Origin: Siphonodentalium dalli
Taxonomy: Eukaryota; Mollusca; Scaphopoda; Gadilida; Siphonodentaliidae
Length of the DNA stretch: 64,000 nt
Direction: 5' to 3'
Assembly (NCBI GenBank): GCA_032622095.1
Contig: CP136063.1
Span: 36,740,106 to 36,804,105 of the forward strand
The notes beneath the pieces are model-generated. The model searched no databases. It was not told the DNA's origin and saw only the letters and a program-made list of their open reading frames with translations. How positions within the stretch are numbered: position 1 is the stretch's first letter; the number at the start of each line of letters is the position of its first letter. This document shows positions 22,718 to 33,089 of the stretch, piece by piece. Made by a program: the position numbers and the translations under genes.

Positions 22718-23154
22718 GGGGCTACTTTGAACACTGTTCAATGTAGCCCCAATTTTGCAAAAAAAAATGCAATTTTTTTAAACAACTACATACTCTCACA
22801 ACATGTTGGTAAAATCAATATATATATATCATCCATGTGCACAAATACATGGCCCACATTTTACAAACAATTACATAATATTAAAAATGTTTACTCACCA
22901 GGTTTGAAATGAAAGTTCGCCAAACTTAAAATTCAAGGTCACGTGTCGGCCATTTTTAACCATTTGCTGCGGAACTGAAAAATCTATAAAATATTCATTC
23001 TTTTCATAAATAATATTCTCTTCATACTCAGTAATTATAGTTGGAAACAATTTCCTGTCAAACAATCTTTATAATTTTGTTTTATCTAATTATATCGTTT
23101 AAAAAATAATGTTCAAAGTAGCCCCACTGTTCAAAGTAGCCCCGGTTGACGGTA
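22718..23154. mobile_element. Small non-autonomous element with ggggctactttgaaca ends
   Basis: The left end carries ggggctactttgaaca followed at once by its near inverse. The right end carries two inverse copies (23111-23145) followed by cggttgacggta. This is the layout of a fold-back or MITE-like insertion. It has no coding capacity. The exact termini and target duplication are not clear. Confidence 0.55.
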
Positions 23155-23648
23155 TATATAATATGTACAATTCACGTTTTTGTTTCTGGCTGGCATTTAT
23201 GTGAGATTTGGTCAGATTATCGAGCTCGTTATATTTCTATACCGGTAAATCGCGGTGTGCACCATATTAAACTGTCCTAATGTCGTATAGTAGCTAATCA
23301 GTCAAATGTCTCGCATAATCCTTGGTTATGAATCATCTTGTTTGTCTCGTATAATCCTTCCTCGTACATTAATGAATCGAATTTCCGGTATCCAACATGT
23401 ATTGGGTTAATTCGAATGTCTCGTATCCAAATGTCTTGTATCCAACATGTAGGTTTAGCTCGAATGTCTCGTAATCCAACAGTAGTTTTAGCTCAAATGT
23501 CTCCTATACTCCTTATGACTGACGGTCATTAAACCATAATCCCATAATTATCCATAGTAGCTCGAATGTCTCGTATAATCCATAGTCCATATGAATGTCC
23601 TAACATTTTATATGACACAAGATTCACAGAGTATATGCATAGTATAGA
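23155..23648. repeat. Degenerate repeats of tcgaatgtctcgtataatcc
   Basis: The words tgtctcgtataatcc, tgtctcgtatcc and close variants recur about eight times between 23305 and 23585 with irregular spacing. No gene is seen. Confidence 0.6.
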
Positions 23649-23779
23649 CAATAGTTAACTGTCATCAGCGACAAACGAATTTTCTCCTCGAGTGAGATGC
23701 GCAGGATTATTTTTTACGAGGCGTCAACCGAGTGAAAAATAATCCTCGCATCTCACGAGATGATGACAGTTAACTATTG
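23649..23779. repeat. 131-bp fold-back sequence
   Basis: The outer arms caatagttaactgtcatca and its inverse enclose inner arms gtgagatgcgcaggattatt and its near inverse. It is an imperfect hairpin over nearly the whole length and may be a very short MITE. Confidence 0.85.
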
Positions 23780-24151
23780 TGTTTATTATATTTTCCACAA
23801 CAGTTTGTCACGACACAACTCTAATAAAATGCATTGAGAAGATGTTCCGATTCTGAATATTGACCTAAATGTTTCCGTTAAATTACGCGCAATGATAAGA
23901 TAACAACCCAAATAACGTAAATCGATTCTGTCACTCATTCATGAATTTTTTACTACAGCAGCGCGCGCCATAGTATTTTACCCCATATAAGGAACGTGAC
24001 GTCATTTCATTGACTGATTTCTCCTATTGCCACCAACTTCAAAGGGGATTTTTCGGAGGAATTTTTCAAACAAAGAACAAACTTTATTGATTAAATTAGT
24101 AACTAATTGGAATGTCATTGTGTGGATAAGCCTTCCTAGTTCTATGAGATA
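23780..24151. other. No gene seen
   Basis: AT-rich sequence without a supported frame. A weak plus-strand frame begins at 24027 and overlaps the minus frame below. Confidence 0.4.
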
Positions 24152-24394
24152 TCACTGCTCACTTTCATTTGGAATATGCACTCGAATATCAGTGGAATTT
24201 GAAGTGGAACTGCTTGAAGATACTGAAGTGGATTTCAACACTGTTTTCTTTTTCTTGGTGCGAATGCACTTGTGGGAACAATTGTTCACCACGATTTCGA
24301 TCTTTGGATTCCGAAGTGTAGTGTAACCAAAAATGTTTCCCAGTTGGTGTTGATCCTGCAAATTCACTGAGCTGGAATTTGATGTCGATAACAC
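24152..24394 (-). CDS. Possible exon of an unknown protein
   Basis: An open frame of about 80 codons reads a block near NIFGYTTLRNPKIEIV, then NNCSHKCIRTKKKK and a Ser-rich stretch TSVSSSSSTSNST. The Cys-x3-Cys pair followed by lysines could be part of a DNA-binding N-terminus of a transposon protein. No splice sites or neighbours confirm it, and plus-strand frames overlap it. Confidence 0.25.
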   Translation of the reverse strand: MLSTSNSSSVNLQDQHQLGNIFGYTTLRNPKIEIVVNNCSHKCIRTKKKKTVLKSTSVSSSSSTSNSTDIRVHIPNESEQ

Positions 24395-24532
24395 ATTGGT
24401 ATTTTTTGTATTTTGTGTTACTGACTATGCACTGAGACAATTATTTTGGTGTAAGGGGAGTAACCCAAAACGTGCACTTCGAATTACGTAATTCGGAACG
24501 TGCGATGTTGGGATAAATAGTCCGTCATCGCT

Positions 24533-24589
24533 GGGAGTAGGATAAACCTCTGGGAGTAGGATAAACCTCTGGGAGTAGGATAACATCGT
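24533..24589. repeat. 19-bp tandem repeat, 3 copies
   Basis: The word gggagtaggata occurs at 24533, 24552 and 24571. Confidence 0.95.
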
Positions 24590-24660
24590 GGCACTTCCGG
24601 GAGTGGGGATACGATTATTATTTTGGCAGAAAAAGTTACTGAAAATATAATAAATCACTT

Positions 24661-25000
24661 TATTAACTTATGAGTGGCCGCAGAGTTTGTTGTTTCTGCT
24701 AAGTATCGTGCACCACTGTCACATGCACCTGATACAACGCCAGCAGCCATCTTGGATTTTACTCTTTGCATAACTAAATCCATTGGCACAGGCTACAGGT
24801 CGTACCTTTGATCAGATCATTATGAGATTTGTAAAGGCTGTAGATGGGAACAGGTCATTTTGGGGTAATTCGGAAAAAAACATGGCTGCTGGTGGCCATT
24901 TTAGAATTTACTCTTTGCATCAATAAATCCTTTGGCACACCATAATCACCACATCCCTGATCCGATCATTATGAAACCTGTCATGAATGTTGATATTGAC
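24661..25000. repeat. Degenerate direct duplication of about 165 bp
   Basis: Two related blocks carry a ccat(c/t)ttgga/agaatttactctttgcat core followed by ggcaca and a gatc(a/c)gatcattatga word. A similar word set occurs in the repeats at 41590-42110. Confidence 0.6.
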
Positions 25001-25210
25001 ATGTACATCTAGTCTTACTTAGACATTTCAATTAGCACCTTTCCTATTCCTCCATTTACTGTCAACCATTAAATTTTTTCCCTACCTAAGTTGAGCTACA
25101 GTGTCATTAACACTTTCATTTTTTCAAACACTCGATACTGCACTCGACTTATCATTTGATGAAAGATGCCAGAGATCAATAATTTTTTATCAATAACTAG
25201 TATATGTGTA

Positions 25211-25281
25211 CAGTAATGCCCTAATTAATCGACTCCCTAACCACAGCAGAATGAGGGAGTCGATTAATTAGGGCATTACTG
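25211..25281. mobile_element. 71-bp hairpin MITE with CAGT ends and TA flanks
   Basis: The sequence starts cagtaatgccctaattaatc and ends with the exact inverse. A 30-base perfect stem surrounds an 11-base loop, with TA on both sides (25209-25210 and 25282-25283). TA flanks and CAGT termini fit a pogo/Tc1-mariner insertion. Confidence 0.85.
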
Positions 25282-25502
25282 TACTCCACAACAATACCTT
25301 AATTCAAAAATCATCCTGTGTCACTATTTCTTGACAAAGTTATAACCATTTGATTTAATGTTTCACATAAATTTGTGATACCTAAGCCTAAATATATCTT
25401 GATCAAGTTCAAGGCTGGTTCAACTTATTACAAATGGAACCATTTTGCATTGCTCTGTTAGTGTTGGTATAATCTTACTGGGCTCAGCATTCGAATAGTG
25501 CT

Positions 25503-25733
25503 TTATGTAACTACATTGTCCCCTTCCAGAACAACATCTTCCTTGGACTCAACATAACTTGTGCTGACTGGACAAGACTTGATCATAACTGTCCTTCCCA
25601 ATATTTGAAAGCTATGACTATCCTCGATGACGAGGGTTGGTAAATCACTTGACCTATCACCTTCAGTACTCTTGTATATGAATCTAATATTTTTTGGTAT
25701 ATGTTCTGATTTAAAATGGAACTCTTTCCTGTT
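25503..25733 (-). CDS. Possible terminal exon of the HMG-box-like gene
   Basis: A minus-strand frame without ATG is open from about 25733 to the TAA at 25503. It reads KEFHFKSEHIPKNIRFIY, then STEGDRSSDLPTLVIEDS, then an acidic end with ESKEDVVLEGDNVVT. Candidate acceptors (attag, acag) lie at its upstream edge. The composition is more protein-like than the competing frame at 25583-25765. It follows exon 6 of the HMG-box-like gene on the same strand at about 830 bp. The phase match with exon 6 is not certain. Confidence 0.3.
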   Translation of the reverse strand, partial: NRKEFHFKSEHIPKNIRFIYKSTEGDRSSDLPTLVIEDSHSFQILGRTVMIKSCPVSTSYVESKEDVVLEGDNVVT

Positions 25734-25740
25734 TTACCTA

Positions 25741-26566
25741 ATTTTAGTACATGAATTGAATCCACTGCCTGTCTTCAATAATTAACACAAACATAATTGA
25801 AACATCATCTTCGCAAATGCAGGGTGGGATGTAGGTAAAATTGCACATCGTAGGCATATATACATATTGTCATCGACTATGTTATCAACATGGATTCGTT
25901 TAGGTGCCACGATTATTGATTTTGATAATCAATATTAAATCGGTCGTCAATAATCGACTATAATCGATTAATCGTACCTATTATTAATAACATCAATGGA
26001 AGGTTCCATAATATGGCCTATTGGCTGGATGCTGGTTAACTGCCTGTCTGAGACATCGGCGGATGCAATTTTTATGATAATACAGTGCATCATAAACCAC
26101 CAGTAATGACTAATGAGCACAATGTATTCAATACATGGGCGATAACGTAGTTATAATATGTGTGAGTTCGTTGGAACGAACGTAGCTATTAATTTCAGTT
26201 TGATGAATAGCCAAAGATACAAACAATATACAAGTAGGAAGGCACGACAGACAATCGCCTATCGGTATGTTTTATAAAGCTAGGGGGCCATGCAATTTAT
26301 CTCTTGTGGGATTTTCCCAATAGCAGCTTGGCACATAATTTTCACTCAACCTCTTAAAATTCTCACATATCACGATAAGATGAAACTCGTCTATTCTCAC
26401 TGTTTATCATGTACTAATTTTTCCACCTGTGAAATCCCACTACTAATGGACTGTCTCCCTTTAGAGTGAAATTAGGATTTACAGTTCTTTCATCTTTCTG
26501 AATGATATGAGTATAGGATGCTCTCTGTGAATGAAGGATAATTTGCAGTATAACAGTGTTGATTAC
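25741..26566. other. Intron-like sequence, no gene seen
   Basis: The stretch includes a cluster of taatcgatt words (25908-25975) able to fold back on themselves. No coding frame is supported. Confidence 0.5.
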
Positions 26567-26641
26567 CTGTAGATTCACCCTGGGAAAGATGGCTTTTGCT
26601 CATTTTCCGTTTCCCTTTTCCCTGTTTTGGCAAACTGTCAT
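26567..26641 (-). CDS. HMG-box-like gene, exon 6
   Basis: The acceptor is taatttcag and the donor ACAG then GTAATC. The 75-nt exon enters and leaves in phase 1. It encodes a basic stretch with DDSLPKQGKGKRKM, then SKSHLSQGEST, and looks like a nuclear, lysine-rich tail segment. Confidence 0.55.
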
Positions 26642-26685
26642 CTGAAATTAAGCAAAAAGTGGATATTACATGGAAGTGATAAACA

Positions 26686-26908
26686 TTAACCCGTGCCAGG
26701 AACCGATCTCATCGGCCCTAAACCTACAAAATAACTCTGTTAAAGAATACAAGAATAAATTGTAAAAAATTGTAAAAAAAAAAAAAAAACAATTGTTGGG
26801 CCAATGCATTCTCTTATATATGCATGGTCGACTCGCATATATAAGAGAATGCATTGGCACAGGGTATATGGGTTGATGCAAAAATCGACCTGGCACTCAA
26901 AGGGTTAA
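26686..26908. mobile_element. TTAA-flanked MITE, second family (223 bp)
   Basis: The termini are TTAACCCGTGCCAGG and its near inverse (cctggcactcaaagggttaa). Inside is the same hairpin core as in the 11471-11870 family (26800-26858, central part shortened). A truncated relative is at 38790-38926. It sits in intron 5 of the HMG-box-like gene. Confidence 0.75.
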
Positions 26909-27550
26909 GCATCTGTACCCACAGTTAATATTTTGATGAAATTTGCAGTCCCGATCAAGCTTAGCAAATGCGACATGTGCTCTTCAGCCCAGGATTCATT
27001 TAGGGCTGTCCCATTTAAACTTATCAAAACAAGATGTGGCTTCCAACATGAACTGTAACTGTAATAATAAACATGAACTGTATAGTATTTTGACAAGAAT
27101 GGATTCTGATTTAATATCTGAACTAAGTTTACATGACCAAGCATTGCAAAATAAAGGTTTGAACAAACGGTGTAGATTAGGGCAGCAGCTGATGTGTGAT
27201 GGGTCTCGTAAGTGGCTTTGCTTTTTTGATAACGATTGTGGGTTCACTGCTAAGGTAAAGGTGGAATAGCACCTGCAGTAACTCGATCATCCTGTTAATT
27301 TGCGAAAAAAAAATTTATGTTGAAAATTGAATCTTAAAATTGAATATGCACATGTATGAAGTTCTATGAACTGCCTATCGTAACATCTTTTCATTTTTAA
27401 GGGGGTGGCAGTAAGACAGTCTAGCCTGACTATGTCACCCCTCGAATATACAACATAATATTTGTCAAATGTATTATGCATTAATATGTGTATATTGAAA
27501 TAAAATATCCTATCCTGTCCTAACTGTAATATGTATGGTGGTTAATATGT
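26909..27550. other. Ambiguous open frames on both strands
   Basis: A plus-strand frame of 108 codons (26943-27269) begins after a tttgcag word and holds a CGTAAGTGG donor-like site near 27209. A minus-strand frame (26905-27144) ends KPHLVLISLNGTALNES, then AEEHMSHLLSLIGTA. Both look partly protein-like but overlap, so at most one is real. Neither connects to a neighbour by clear splice sites. Confidence 0.25.
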
Positions 27551-27950
27551 GTGCCAAATTCGATAAAAGTTGAGACAAACATTTTGACATAGTCACACAT
27601 GTATGCTGACTTTGGCTCAAATATACATAAATCATGCAATTATTTCATAAAATTCACTATTCATATAGTTTGAAAAGTCAACAGCCAACTCCTTCTCTTT
27701 GAAGAACTGGATTGTTCTTTTCGAAACCCAAACATATATGGGTAGCCCTTTGTATTGAGGGTGATGCCACCTACATGAAAAACAAGTTTGTCCAATATTT
27801 TACACTGAAATTATAAAAAAAATTGAATTGGTAAGGATCAGTATATTCATTGATAGTGGGTCCAATATTCCAAAATTAAGTCTCCATAATGTGTCTCAGT
27901 TATGCTCAAATGAGAAATATACAGTGTCAAATTAAACAAACCTCGATTGT
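27551..27950. repeat. 390-bp direct duplication, copy 1
   Basis: The copy starts gccaaattcgataaaagttg and matches 28637-29017 almost throughout. It lies in intron 5 of the HMG-box-like gene. The exon-like frame carried by copy 2 is frameshifted here. Confidence 0.93.
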
Positions 27951-28035
27951 TACATTTTTATATTTTAATACAAATAATGATGTAACAATGATCATGTGAA
28001 CGCTCTTTATTGTTGTGTTTATGGTAATTACTTAC

Positions 28036-28134
28036 TGGTTGTTAGGGCCTCTGCCAGAAACCTCTCTTTCATGGCCTTCCTATTGTCCACATGATCATCT
28101 GATTTTCCCACCGTCTTCGACTTTTTCGCCTTAA
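28036..28134 (-). CDS. HMG-box-like gene, exon 5
   Basis: The acceptor is ttattttacag and the donor CCA then GTAAGT. The exon is 99 nt, phase 1 to phase 1. It encodes VKAKKSKTVGKSDDHVD, then NRKAMKERFLAEALTT. It is basic then amphipathic and probably a linker outside the DNA-binding box. Confidence 0.6.
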
Positions 28135-28485
28135 CTGTAAAATAACATATCATATTGAATATTGTGCATGATTTATACAGCCCTGGGAATTAGCCTAGGC
28201 ATAGGCAATGCCTAGGTAAAACTTCAACCGTAAAAGCAGAGGCAAAATTTGTTTGCCTAGGCAATTATATTTCCTAGGTGATACAAGTTCATCGGGTTAC
28301 TAAAATTGATTTGTGTCTATCAGAAATAGAACCTCTTAGCCAAAATGACTTCCGGAATCAGTTTTAATAGGGTTTTCATGATAGTCCAGACTGTCCAGTT
28401 ATATTTCTACACTTGAAAATGGCCACAATAATGACCAGCACAATGTATTACGATGACAATCAGAAATATATAAACAACTTAATAC

Positions 28486-28614
28486 CTTTCTTGTTGTTAT
28501 CAGCTCCTTTGGTTCCACTCTGTTGAGTTTGTGTTGATAGTGGACATGATTCTGATCCTGTCGACGGCATGATCGGTAACGGTGGTCCATTTTCCTCCGA
28601 AAATAAAGTACGAA
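28486..28614 (-). CDS. HMG-box-like gene, exon 4
   Basis: The acceptor is attactcacag and the donor AAAG then GTATTAAG. The exon is 129 nt, phase 1 to phase 1. It reads RTLFSEENGPPLPIMPST, then GSESCPLSTQTQQSGTKG, a Ser/Thr/Pro/Gln-rich linker. The phase matches exon 5, giving a Val across the junction. Confidence 0.6.
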
Positions 28615-28636
28615 CTGTGAGTAATGTGGCCTTATT

Positions 28637-29017
28637 TTGCCAAATTCGATAAAAGTTGAGACAAACATTTTGACATAGACACACATGTATGCTGACTTTG
28701 GCTCAAATATACATAAATCATGCAATTATTTCATAAAACTCATATAGTTCGAAAAGTCAACAGCCAACTCCTCTTTGAAGAACTGGATTGTTCTTTCAGA
28801 CCCAAACATATATGGGTAGCCCTTTGTGTTGAGGGTGATGCCACCTACATGAAAACCAAGTTTGTCCAATATTTTACACTGAAATTATAAAAAAAATTTA
28901 ATTGGTAAGGATCAGTATATTCATTGATAGTGGTTCCAATATCCCAAAATTAAGTCTCCATAATGTGTCTCAGTTATGCTCAAATGAGAAATATACAGTG
29001 TCAAATTAAACTAACCT
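28637..29017. repeat. 390-bp direct duplication, copy 2
   Basis: This is the second copy of the segment at 27551-27950, about 1085 bp away, in intron 3 of the HMG-box-like gene. Small indels distinguish the copies. Confidence 0.93.
28726..28844 (-). CDS. Exon-like frame in the duplicated segment
   Basis: After an acceptor-like ttttcatgtag the frame reads GGITLNTKGYPYMFGSE, then TIQFFKEELAVDFSNYM, and stops at TAA. It looks protein-coding, but the function was not recognised. The homologous frame at about 27640-27770 has a 2-bp shift. It may be an alternative terminal exon of the HMG-box-like gene or a transposon remnant. Confidence 0.35.
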
Positions 29018-29292
29018 CGACACTCTTGGGATGCAATTAAACATACATTTATGTTTTACTTTATTAATTGTTGAGAAAAATTCACCCCGTTATGATATTT
29101 ATTTTGACATGTTTATCTAATTCTGCTCAATAGAGCCCATGCTTTGTGTATGTGATCTGAATTGACATAACAGCGACTTAACATCTGACTTCTAATGACA
29201 TTCTGATGCAACATGAATTTATAGTTATTTCCAATATCTCGTATTCTCAATCATATTTACAAAATAGAGTAATACACCATGTATCTACTCAC

Positions 29293-29478
29293 GTTGTGGG
29301 TGATGCCATCCATCAATTTGTTAAAAATTTCATCTGGCTTCATATTTTCGTAGGGGTCCTGAACCTTGGCTTTTTTCATAAGCTGACTTCTCTTCTGTGC
29401 AGAGCTGCCTCCACCCTTCCGCACACTCCTTTATACGTTTGGAGAAATCCTCCTCCTGCCGCCCTTTCAGAAGATGCT
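29293..29478 (-). CDS. HMG-box-like gene, exon 3 (second part of the box; one-base frameshift)
   Basis: The acceptor is atttttgtttcag and the donor AAC then GTGAGT. The frame reads EHLLKGRQEEDFSKRIKE, then CAEGWRQLCTEEKSAYEK. It holds the W..L..eEK..Y signature of the second half of an HMG box. After a run of six A residues near 29380 the frame must shift by one base to continue into DPYENMKPDEIFNKLMDG. So this copy either carries a frameshift or has an assembly error. HMG boxes bend DNA in the nucleus. The partner half is in exons 1 and 2. Confidence 0.6.
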
Positions 29479-29500
29479 CTGAAACAAAAATAAATAAGCA

Positions 29501-29772
29501 TTAATGGAGAATATGACTGCTAATGAATGGAGAATATGACTGCTAATTAATGGAGAATATGACTGCTAATTAATGGAGAATATGACTGCTAATTAATGGA
29601 GAATATGACTGCTAATTAATGGAGAATATGACTGCTAATTAATGGAATGACTGCTAATTAATGGAGAATATGACTGCTAATTAATGGAGAATATGACTGC
29701 TAATTAATGGAGAATATGACTGCTAATTAATGGAGAATATGACTGCTAATTAATGGAGAATATGACTGCTAA
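29501..29772. repeat. 23-bp tandem repeat, about 12 copies
   Basis: The word ggagaatatgactgctaat recurs every 23 bp from 29506 to 29755, with one shortened unit near 29644. It starts 22 bp before exon 3 of the HMG-box-like gene, inside intron 2. Confidence 0.97.
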
Positions 29773-30133
29773 TTGATGAGCATACATCATTGCGTCTTGA
29801 TAAAATAAACTTAGAAGATTAAACACAAGATAAACAGGGGGCATGCCGAAAACAGCAGATCTATGGACATAAATGTTTAATTTAATTGGGCTAATTAATT
29901 TCTTATCTCCATACAAGATTTAGCCGAGGATAAAAAAAATATCTAAATTTGCGTTTTAAACATGTGTCTTTCTGATATAACTTTTCTTGACCCAGTCCTG
30001 ATATTTTCAACCCCTGTAATAGTACATCTAAACACCTGACATAAATCATTTTACAGTACTGCAACCATATTTGAATTCAATTTCAATTGAATGAGGCATA
30101 ACATTTGCATTATATAAGCTGCCGGCATCTTAC
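29773..30133. other. Intron 2 of the HMG-box-like gene
   Basis: AT-rich, with no gene seen. Confidence 0.5.
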
Positions 30134-30190
30134 CACCACCACCTCCACCAAATACATCAACGTGTAGGACCTTGACCTTCTTCAGTTCAT
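30134..30190 (-). CDS. HMG-box-like gene, exon 2
   Basis: The acceptor is ttacagag and the donor GGTG then GTAAGA. The exon is 57 nt, phase 1 to phase 1. It encodes DELKKVKVLHVDVFGGGG. The junction codons are compatible with exon 1 (Asp) and exon 3 (Glu). The second AG of acagag must be used to keep the frame. Confidence 0.55.
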
Positions 30191-30353
30191 CTCTGTAACT
30201 TTATCAGAGTCATATGCATAACCAAGTTTGGTTATGATTAGAGCTCAAGTTTATATGAGCCTGATATCGGCTGTGGACAGACAAATGAATTACCAGAGAC
30301 AGGCAAATTATTTTGGTGAACAACTAAACTATTGGTCTGGGCAAGATATTGAC

Positions 30354-30469
30354 CTTGACAGTACAAGTTGTAGCCACTTGGACCCCTAACGTTGCATGAT
30401 GCCTTCTTCTTGCGGGGGGCACTCCTCAGATGTAGTGGCCTCAGGTGTGTTATAATTTCCAATCCATAC
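30354..30469 (-). CDS. HMG-box-like gene, exon 1 (first part of the box)
   Basis: The acceptor is tattggaacag and the donor CAAG then GTCAAT (weak). The reading YGLEIITHLRPLHLRSA, then PRKKKASCNVRGPSGYNL, then YCQ has a basic lead-in and the RgPSgYNlYc motif that opens HMG boxes. It exits in phase 1, matching exon 2. No ATG is present in the exon, so an upstream exon is required. Confidence 0.55.
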
Positions 30470-31272
30470 CTGTTCCAATAAATATATGTAAGAATGACAG
30501 AATTTGACAACCAGCAATTTAGGAACCATTCTAGGGCTATAAATCTGACGATAATCAGAATCATGATTTTCAGTTTGATTCTCGTAAAGGCAGCTGAATC
30601 GCTGTAGTAGGAAATTAAAAAGAAAAAAGGTTTACCCCCCTCCCCACTCTAATTTTTTGCCTGTTACCGGAAACGAAGGTACTTGTTTTATTTGGCCCTA
30701 TGTACATTTTGTGTCCAGAAATTGTTATAGAATTTAGAAACTAACTGAAATCTAAACCTTTTCAATGTTTTCATGGAGGGAACTTCATGCAATTTTGCGA
30801 AAATCCTGTGCCAATGCATATTCTCTTATTATACTTATATATCATATTATGTGAATTGCTCAAAGGGAGCCTCCTACCGTATATATAAGAGAATGCATTG
30901 GTCTAACAATATTTACCTTGACCTAAGCCAGTGTGTAACAAGGTAAGGCTATTGGCTATAGTCTATAGGCCTACACTAAATACAGATACAATTACAAAGG
31001 TCGAATGGACAATGATTTAAAATGAAAATGAGGCTACATTTCATAAACATTTATTTCAAATTCATTTATAGCTTTTTATTATAACTTGTAAGGCATCATA
31101 CTAGTACATTCACTACAGTGTAATGCTCGTATTAAGACATAAAGTAGATCGTTGACATAGCGGTATTGTGTCACAATAATTGTACCAAATTTCACAAAGA
31201 AAACTTGCGCCGTCTTGTAGGCCTACTTTTAAAAGTTAAAAATATCATATAATTTATAAACCGAGTACTCAC
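30470..31272. other. Intron-like sequence with a decayed hairpin core
   Basis: At 30804-30905 the outer arms of the 69-bp hairpin family survive (gccaatgcat and agagaatgcattgg) around unrelated sequence. No gene is seen. Confidence 0.55.
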
Positions 31273-31308
31273 CTAGTTTGGAATCTGAATGTTCAGTGAA
31301 TCCTATCT
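31273..31308 (-). CDS. Possible upstream exon of the HMG-box-like gene
   Basis: A 36-nt segment bounded by tttgttgacag and CTAG then GTGAGT, a near-perfect donor. It has no ATG. The frame that would fit exon 1 contains a stop, so it is more likely 5' untranslated or joined differently. It lies about 170 bp from the 78-bp array. Confidence 0.35.
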
Positions 31309-31481
31309 CTGTCAACAAACTGTGTTCGGTAAGACGGCAATGTCAAACAATAAAACGGGGAAAATACTATTTTTATTATCAAGATATTTCAAGCCGTGAT
31401 TCTGGCGCCATTAATTTGAACCGTCTCTGAAAACACATTCAGAGAGTTCACGCGAGAGTGACCACGAGAGTGGCCGTAATT

Positions 31482-32545
31482 AAGGCCGCTACACATATAT
31501 TTCTTGCCAGTTGATCATCACCCTTTCATGATGGCAGGGGAGGGTGTTTGTATTTAATTAAGGCCGCTACACATATATTTCTTGCCAGTTGATCATCACC
31601 CTTTCATGATGGCAGGGGAGGGTGTTTGTATTTAATTAAGGCCGCTACACATATATTTCTTGCCAGTTGATCATCACCCTTTCATGATGGCAGGGGAGGG
31701 TGTTTGTATTTAATTAAGGCCGCTACACATATATTTCTTGCCAGTTGATCATCACCTTTTCATGATTAAGGCCGCTACACATATATTTCTTGCCAGTTGA
31801 TCATCACCTTTTCATGATGGCAGGGGAGGGTGTTTGTATTTAATTAAGGCCGCTACACATAGATTTCTTGCCAGTTGATCATCACCCTTTCATGATGGCA
31901 GGGGAGGGTGTTTGTATTTAATTAAGGCCGCTACACATATATTTCTTGCCAGTTGATCATCACCCTTTCATGATGGCAGGGGAGGGTGTTTGTATTTAAT
32001 TAAGGCCGCTACACATATATTTCTTGCCAGTTGATCATCACCCTTTCATGATGGCAGGGGAGGGTGTTTGTATTTAATTAAGGCCGCTACACATATATTT
32101 CTTGCCAGTTGATCATCACCCTTTCATGATGGCAGGGGAGGGTGTTTGTATTTAATTAAGGCCGCTACACATATATTTCTTGCCAGTTGATCATCACCCT
32201 TTCATGATGGCAGGGGAGGGTGTTTGTATTTAATTAAGGCCGCTACACATATATTTCTTGCCAGTTGATCATCACCCTTTCATGATGGCAGGGGAGGGTG
32301 TTTGTATTTAATTAAGGCCGCTACACATATATTTCTTGCCAGTTGATCATCACCTTTTCATGATGGCAGGGGAGGGTGTTTGTATTTAATTAAGGCCGCT
32401 ACACATATATTTCTTGCCAGTTGATCATCACCCTTTCATGATGGCAGGGGAGGGTGTTTGTATTTAATTAAGGCCGCTACACATAGATTTCTTGCCAGTT
32501 GATCATCACCTTTTCATGATGGCAGGGGAGGGTGTTTGTATTTTA
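31482..32545. repeat. 78-bp tandem repeat, 14 copies
   Basis: The word aaggccgctacac starts at 31482, 31560, 31638, 31716, 31768 (short unit) and then every 78 bp to 32470. Copies are nearly identical, differing in cacccttt versus cacctttt. It lies just upstream of the HMG-box-like gene on its strand. Confidence 0.97.
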
Positions 32546-33085
32546 TATCTCCAGCTTGCCTCAGCCTTTATATAAAGTGGCACTTATATATCATAGTCTT
32601 GACGGGGTATGGCGCTGATATTTAATTTGGCATACATGTGAATTATGTAGCCGTTAGTTTGAAATTAATGTTACATTTACATGCGTATATATACCCCTTT
32701 ATAAAATAAAGAATTGAATTTAACGGAATTCTGAAATGAAATGACCATGTTTTATTAAATTGGACGAAACATTACAATTAACATTACCTACCCCATGTCA
32801 TGTGTAGCCTATAGCCAGTTCAACTCAGCGAAATAACAGGGTTTTACAAAAAAACAACAACAAACATACAGACAAACAATTGATACTGTACAAGATTACT
32901 ATTATGTCAATCAAGACACACCAGGTGTAGAGTACCCATGGTATAGAATATTTCCATAAGAAAACATAATAGAATGGTTGATTATCATGCATGATTGGTG
33001 TGTATGAAGCGTAATTAAATTAATATTCTTTATTATACAACACAATAGCCATCAGATATGAAGGTCTACTCTGTCGTGTACATGT
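32546..33085. other. No gene seen
   Basis: AT-rich single-copy sequence with no supported frame, repeat or RNA gene. Confidence 0.5.
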
Positions 33086-33089
33086 TTAA

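Noticed and set aside
31482-32545. tRNA-like or snRNA genes in the GC-richer 78-bp repeat
   Set aside because: No A/B box pair or cloverleaf could be drawn; the repeat explains the composition.
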